The notes under the pieces: generated by a model | Databases searched by the model: none | What the model was told of the DNA's origin: nothing | What the model saw: only the letters and a program-made list of their open reading frames with translations | Part shown: in pieces, positions 60,825 through 64,000 of the stretch | How the letters are laid out: every line of letters begins with the position of its first letter | Position numbering within the stretch: the first letter of the stretch is position 1 | Made by a program: the position numbers and the translations under genes | Assembly (NCBI RefSeq): GCF_030823405.1 | Contig: NZ_JAUSXC010000001.1 | Location: forward strand, 1,657,001-1,721,000 | DNA length: 64,000 nucleotides | Direction of reading: 5' to 3' | Source of the DNA: Chryseobacterium ginsenosidimutans | GTDB lineage: Bacteria; Bacteroidota; Bacteroidia; Flavobacteriales; Weeksellaceae

Positions 60825-61103
60825 ATGAAAAACAACGACAAGAAAAAGCCGTTTTTCGCTTCGTTTTTAGAAAAACAAGTTCAAAATCCTGAAGAAATTC
60901 AGGGAGGAGGAGGAATTATAACAGGTCTGCTCGACGACTCTGTTACCCTACCTACAAAAGACACTGTTATTAGTACTAAAATTTTAGACAACCCTACAAC
61001 TACTCCTGCAGCTGATACTCCGGTTACGTTGAAGTATCCGTCTGACAGTGATGAAGGAGGTTTTAATCCTGGAGGCCCTGGTCTAGAACCTTATCACCCT
61101 TAA
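60825..61103 (+). CDS. Microviridin-type graspetide precursor 2
   Basis: A 92-residue paralogue of precursor 1 with the same leader (KKPFFASFLEKQ at 7-18) and GGGG at 27-30. The core is TLKYPSDSDE (68-77), and a 15-residue Gly/Pro-rich tail follows. T-x4-D units start at Thr 33, Thr 41 and Thr 59 (Asp 38, 46, 64), with one irregular unit (Ser 50 or Thr 51 to Asp 55). The gene follows precursor 1 by 38 bases. Confidence 0.9.
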   Translation: MKNNDKKKPFFASFLEKQVQNPEEIQGGGGIITGLLDDSVTLPTKDTVISTKILDNPTTTPAADTPVTLKYPSDSDEGGFNPGGPGLEPYHP

Positions 61104-61130
61104 AAATTACCAATACAAATTAAGATTATT

Positions 61131-61349
61131 ATGAAAAACAAAGATTCAAAAAAGAAACCTTTTTTTGCTTCATTCTTAGAAAAGCAGATTCAGGATCCTG
61201 AAAAGATCAAAGGAGGAACAGATGTTACACTTGCAACACAGGATAACGTTACAAAACCACTTCTTGATACTGTAACAAAACCAACATTGGATATGATGCA
61301 GACCATGAAGTATCCATCTGATGGCGATGACGATGTTCCAACTGTATAA
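61131..61349 (+). CDS. Microviridin-type graspetide precursor 3
   Basis: A 72-residue paralogue with leader KKPFFASFLEKQ (8-19), KIKGG (25-29) and core TMKYPSDGDDD (58-68). T-x4-D units lie at Thr 33, 41 and 49 (Asp 38, 46, 54), again eight residues apart, with nine to the final core Thr. A terminator separates it from the ligases. Confidence 0.9.
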   Translation: MKNKDSKKKPFFASFLEKQIQDPEKIKGGTDVTLATQDNVTKPLLDTVTKPTLDMMQTMKYPSDGDDDVPTV

Positions 61350-61393
61350 TGAGTTTTTTGATTAAGTAAAACTTATTAACAAAATCATATTTC

Positions 61394-61426
61394 AAAGGAA
61401 ACTTACATTCTAAGTTTCCTTTTTTA
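61394..61426 (+). terminator. Terminator between precursors and ligases
   Basis: A perfect 12-bp stem, AAAGGAAACTTA/TAAGTTTCCTTT, with a five-base loop and a run of T. It lies 45 bases after the third precursor and 17 before the first ligase, so it may cut down readthrough and keep precursor above enzyme. Confidence 0.88.
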
Positions 61427-61442
61427 ATAAAAAATAGGCAAA

Positions 61443-62399
61443 ATGATTCTCTGTATTACGCATTCTCAGGATTTTTACAATATCGATATCTTTTTTGAGT
61501 ATTTAAAAACGAAAAATATTCCGTATTTCAGATTGAATTCTGACCGTTTGAATCATCTTCAGAAAATCAGTATTAATGAAGACTTTTTTGAATTAACGGA
61601 TGAATTTGGAAATACAGTTAATTCCAAAGAAATAAAGGCAGTTTGGCACAGGAAAGCTTGGGGAATTACCATTCCGGAAGAACTGGACGAAGATTATAGA
61701 AGAATTTTCCTGAAAGAATATGCAAGTCTCAGATATAATCTTTTCACTGTTTTACAGGATGTTCCGTGGATTAATCCTCTAGAAAATGAGAATAAAATCG
61801 ACGGCAATAAAATGTTCCAGTTAAAAATTGCTCAAAAAAATAATTTAACGATCCCAAAAACAATCTTTTCCAATGATTCAGATAAAATCACCGCTTTTTT
61901 CCATGAAAGCTGCAATGGAAAAATGATTGCAAAGCTTCATGGAGCCATTTCAAAATCTATGAGTGGAGAAAATTTTCTTTCTACCAATATTATTGATGAA
62001 GATTCTTTAGAAAATATTTCTGATATTGAGTATTGTCCGATGATTTTCCAGCCTTATATTGACAAAGAATATGAACTTAGAATTGTTTATCTCGACGGAG
62101 AATTTTTTACAGGAAAAATCAATAACAGTGAAAATGTTGACTGGCGGGTTGTTCAGGGAGATTATTTTTGGTCAGAATATAATTTACCTCAAAACACTAA
62201 AGAAAATCTCACATCAATGATGAAAGAAATGGGACTTTACATCGGAGCTATTGATATGATTAAAAGTAAAGACGGGAATTATTATTTTCTTGAAGTAAAT
62301 CCACAGGGAGAATGGGGAATGCTCCAAAAAGAATTAAATTTCCCGATTGCAGAGACAATTGTCGATAACCTTATAAAAAGAATGAAAACCAATGAATAA
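61443..62399 (+). CDS. ATP-grasp graspetide ligase, MvdC/MdnB-like
   Basis: A 318-residue ATP-grasp ligase that activates precursor Asp/Glu carboxylates as acyl phosphates. The N-terminal ILCITHSQDF and YFRLNSDRLNHL open the precursor-binding domain; WHRKAWG follows. The ATP site includes GKMIAKLHGAIS and CPMIFQPYIDKEYELRI, with the metal ligands in YFLEVNPQGEWGML. By order in the operon (the first ligase after the precursors), it would correspond to MdnB/MvdC, which forms the amide, but the assignment of the two ligases is uncertain. It overlaps the next gene by eight bases. Confidence 0.85.
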   Translation: MILCITHSQDFYNIDIFFEYLKTKNIPYFRLNSDRLNHLQKISINEDFFELTDEFGNTVNSKEIKAVWHRKAWGITIPEELDEDYRRIFLKEYASLRYNLFTVLQDVPWINPLENENKIDGNKMFQLKIAQKNNLTIPKTIFSNDSDKITAFFHESCNGKMIAKLHGAISKSMSGENFLSTNIIDEDSLENISDIEYCPMIFQPYIDKEYELRIVYLDGEFFTGKINNSENVDWRVVQGDYFWSEYNLPQNTKENLTSMMKEMGLYIGAIDMIKSKDGNYYFLEVNPQGEWGMLQKELNFPIAETIVDNLIKRMKTNE

Positions 62400-63396
62400 A
62401 ATTTTAATAATTACCCATACAGGAGATAATTTTTCAATCGAAAAAGTAACTGAATATATAGATAAAAATAATTGTGAAGTTATCCGTTTCGACGTAGATG
62501 ATTATCCGCTGAAAAATAAATTATCAACAAGTTTTCAGGATGGAGAATGGATTACCATTCTTGAAACTCCTGAAAAAAAACATCGTTTAGACGATATTGC
62601 AGCGGTCTGGTACAGAAGAGCTTATAATATTGGTAACGGTCTTAAAGAAGAATTGGACAATAAATTTTACGGAGCGGCAATGGGAGAAATCCGCAATACT
62701 CTTTTCGGATTTTTAGAATCTATTGATGCTTATTCTTTGGGGAAACCGAGTGTTTACAGAAGATTAGACAGCAAAGAAGAGCAGTTGAAAATTGCAGATA
62801 AAATTGGTTTAAGAATTCCTGAAACTTGTCTTACCAATAATCCTGAAGAAGCAAAAAAATTTATTCTGAAGCATCAAAATGTAGTAGCAAAGATGCAAAC
62901 CGGTTTTGCTATTTATGAAGATGGTGTAGAAAGTGTGGTATTTACAAATGTTATTAATGAAGAGAAGTTAGAAGAATTAGATACACTTTTGTATTGCCCG
63001 ATGCAGTTTCAAAAGAAAATTGAGAAGAAAAAAGAACTTCGTGTGACAATTGTCGGTCGTGATGTTTATGCTTTCGAGATCGATTCTCAACAATCTGAAG
63101 CTGCAAAAATTGACTGGAGAAAAGATGGCGTAAACCTTATCGATAAATGGATTCCGACAGAACTTCCCACAGATGTTGAAGCAAAACTGTTAGAACTTTT
63201 GGATGTTTATCACGTAGATTATGGAGCAATTGATATCATCGTTTCTCCTGAAGATGAATATTATTTCATCGAAATCAACGCTGCCGGAGAGTTCTTCTGG
63301 TTAGACAATCTTACCGAAGAAAACCAAATTTCTAAGAGCATTGCAGATCTTTTATGTGATAAAGCTCCAAGAAGAAATAATATGGTGTTGGCTTAA
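62392..63396 (+). CDS. ATP-grasp graspetide ligase, MvdD/MdnC-like
   Basis: A 334-residue paralogue of the preceding ligase. It opens ILIITHTGDN and has VIRFDVDDYPL and AVWYRRAYNIG in the leader-binding half, then the ATP-binding NVVAKMQTGFA, CPMQFQKKIEKKKELRVTI and the metal site YFIEINAAGEFFWLD. This fits the MdnC/MvdD branch, which makes the ester rings first. No GNAT acetyltransferase or ABC exporter follows in the window. Confidence 0.85.
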   Translation: MNKILIITHTGDNFSIEKVTEYIDKNNCEVIRFDVDDYPLKNKLSTSFQDGEWITILETPEKKHRLDDIAAVWYRRAYNIGNGLKEELDNKFYGAAMGEIRNTLFGFLESIDAYSLGKPSVYRRLDSKEEQLKIADKIGLRIPETCLTNNPEEAKKFILKHQNVVAKMQTGFAIYEDGVESVVFTNVINEEKLEELDTLLYCPMQFQKKIEKKKELRVTIVGRDVYAFEIDSQQSEAAKIDWRKDGVNLIDKWIPTELPTDVEAKLLELLDVYHVDYGAIDIIVSPEDEYYFIEINAAGEFFWLDNLTEENQISKSIADLLCDKAPRRNNMVLA

Positions 63397-63411
63397 ATAA
63401 TAATTTTTTCG

Positions 63412-63568
63412 ACTACAAAAGTCACAAAAGTTTTTATTAACACATTTTTTAGTTAAAATTTAAAGTAAAAAGTTCACAGAAAGAAAATCATGATTTTCAA
63501 CTTAAGTGTTCTTTAATAATGCTTTTCTTATAACTTAAGTGTTAAATAAAACTTTTGTGACTTTTATG
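63412..63568. repeat. Candidate MITE-like intergenic element, copy B
   Basis: An 18-bp perfect inverted repeat (AAAAGTCACAAAAGTTTT at 63417-63434 and its complement at 63548-63565) encloses about 113 AT-rich bases. Inside, AACTTAAGTGTT occurs twice (63499-63510 and 63532-63543). It fills the gap of 294 bases between the ligase and the epimerase, together with the epimerase promoter region. Compare copy A at 53678. Confidence 0.6.
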
Positions 63569-63690
63569 GTTTTTATTTTGAAATTTATTTATGATTTCCA
63601 GCCAATTAAAAATTGAATTTTGCTTTAAAAATCGCAAATTTGCATAACGTAGAATATTATCATAATTTAGTCAACCAAGTAAGATAATTA

Positions 63691-64000
63691 ATGGTTTTTG
63701 TAACGGGAGCGACCGGAATTTTGGGCAGAGTAATTGTTTTAGAACTTTTAAAAAGAGGGAAAAACGTTCGTGCAGCTAAAAGACCGACAAGTAATTTAAA
63801 CGAAGTAAGGCATTCCTATACATTTTATACGGAGAATCCCGACGATTTTTTCAATAAAATTGATTGGGTTGATGTTAATTTTGATGATGTGAATGCACTG
63901 CAGGAGATTTTAAATGGGGTAGAAGAAGTCTATCATTGTGCCGCAAAAGTGAGTTTTCATCCCAAAGATGAGAAAGAAATGTATCGTACGAATATAAAAG
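63691..64000 (+). CDS. NAD-dependent epimerase/dehydratase, partial at window end
   Basis: The first 103 codons of an extended short-chain dehydrogenase: MVFVTGATGILGRVIVLELLKRG is the Rossmann Gly motif, and VEEVYHCAAKVSF is the strand with the nucleotide site. It resembles NAD(P)-dependent epimerases or reductases acting on nucleotide sugars or related compounds. The end and the catalytic YxxxK lie outside the window. It does not look like part of the graspetide cluster, since a repeat separates them. Confidence 0.8.
   Translation, partial: MVFVTGATGILGRVIVLELLKRGKNVRAAKRPTSNLNEVRHSYTFYTENPDDFFNKIDWVDVNFDDVNALQEILNGVEEVYHCAAKVSFHPKDEKEMYRTNIK

Noticed and set aside
63499..63543. Two AACTTAAGTGTT copies as a CRISPR-like repeat
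   Set aside because: Only two copies, 21 bases apart, inside an inverted-repeat element; no cas genes in the window.

Overview
The window looks like a chromosomal segment of a low-GC Bacteroidota, most likely a Chryseobacterium-like member of the Weeksellaceae (Flavobacteriia). The signs are flavobacterial -7 boxes of the TAnnTTTG type with an upstream TTG/TTTG, A-rich leaders without Shine-Dalgarno sequences, a MoxR/Bat aerotolerance operon, an OlsF-type fused acyltransferase, GG-leader bacteriocin-like peptides and microviridin-type precursors. The genus is inferred from gene content, not proven.

Layout. 1-7.4 kb: an accessory locus of three large proteins I do not recognise (35-6626), a short AT-rich polytopic membrane gene overlapping the third one, and behind it a broken copy of the tail of the third protein. 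This resembles a polymorphic effector with an immunity protein and a displaced C-terminal module. 7.5-7.8 kb: two identical tRNA-Phe genes. 7.9-16.9 kb: olsF-like, aspartate kinase, fbp, menC, a GG-leader peptide, an alpha/beta hydrolase and glnS. 17-20.4 kb: an MFS transporter and a TonB-dependent receptor. 20.4-29.1 kb: a long minus-strand run (ypdA-like reductase, glycosyltransferase, YfhO, small membrane protein, two lipoproteins, rlmB, DinB), apparently driven from a good promoter at 29.1 kb.

29.3-38.0 kb: moxR, DUF58, BatA, BatB, BatC and BatD, with an acetyltransferase inserted after moxR and MarC downstream. 38.2-42.3 kb: isochorismate synthase, a beta-barrel protein, an ECF sigma factor with a membrane extension, and a lipoprotein. 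42.4-47.4 kb: a hotdog thioesterase, a PlsC-like acyltransferase, a tiny 20-codon gene with its own promoter and terminator, PspC and PadR, and a cytochrome P450. 47.5-51.4 kb: an XAC2610-like protein, an HD hydrolase, a GC-rich double-hairpin repeat, a second thioesterase behind a cobalamin riboswitch, a secreted protein and a small ABC transporter. 51.5-60.4 kb: a MutS2-like protein without Smr domain, a GNAT, ung, lipoproteins, DUF456, MscS, pdxJ and an esterase.

60.5-63.4 kb: the most distinctive system, a microviridin-type graspetide cluster with three tandem precursor genes, a hairpin terminator, and two ATP-grasp ligases. Upstream of the canonical T-x-K-Y-P-S-D core, the precursors carry a regular eight-residue T-x4-D repeat that could support several extra side-chain rings. 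The window ends inside an NAD-dependent epimerase gene.

Three of the genes (menC, isochorismate synthase and possibly the first thioesterase) fit menaquinone synthesis. Most of the rest is ordinary flavobacterial housekeeping. Coordinates and motifs were read by eye; family names rest on recognised motifs, not on searches.
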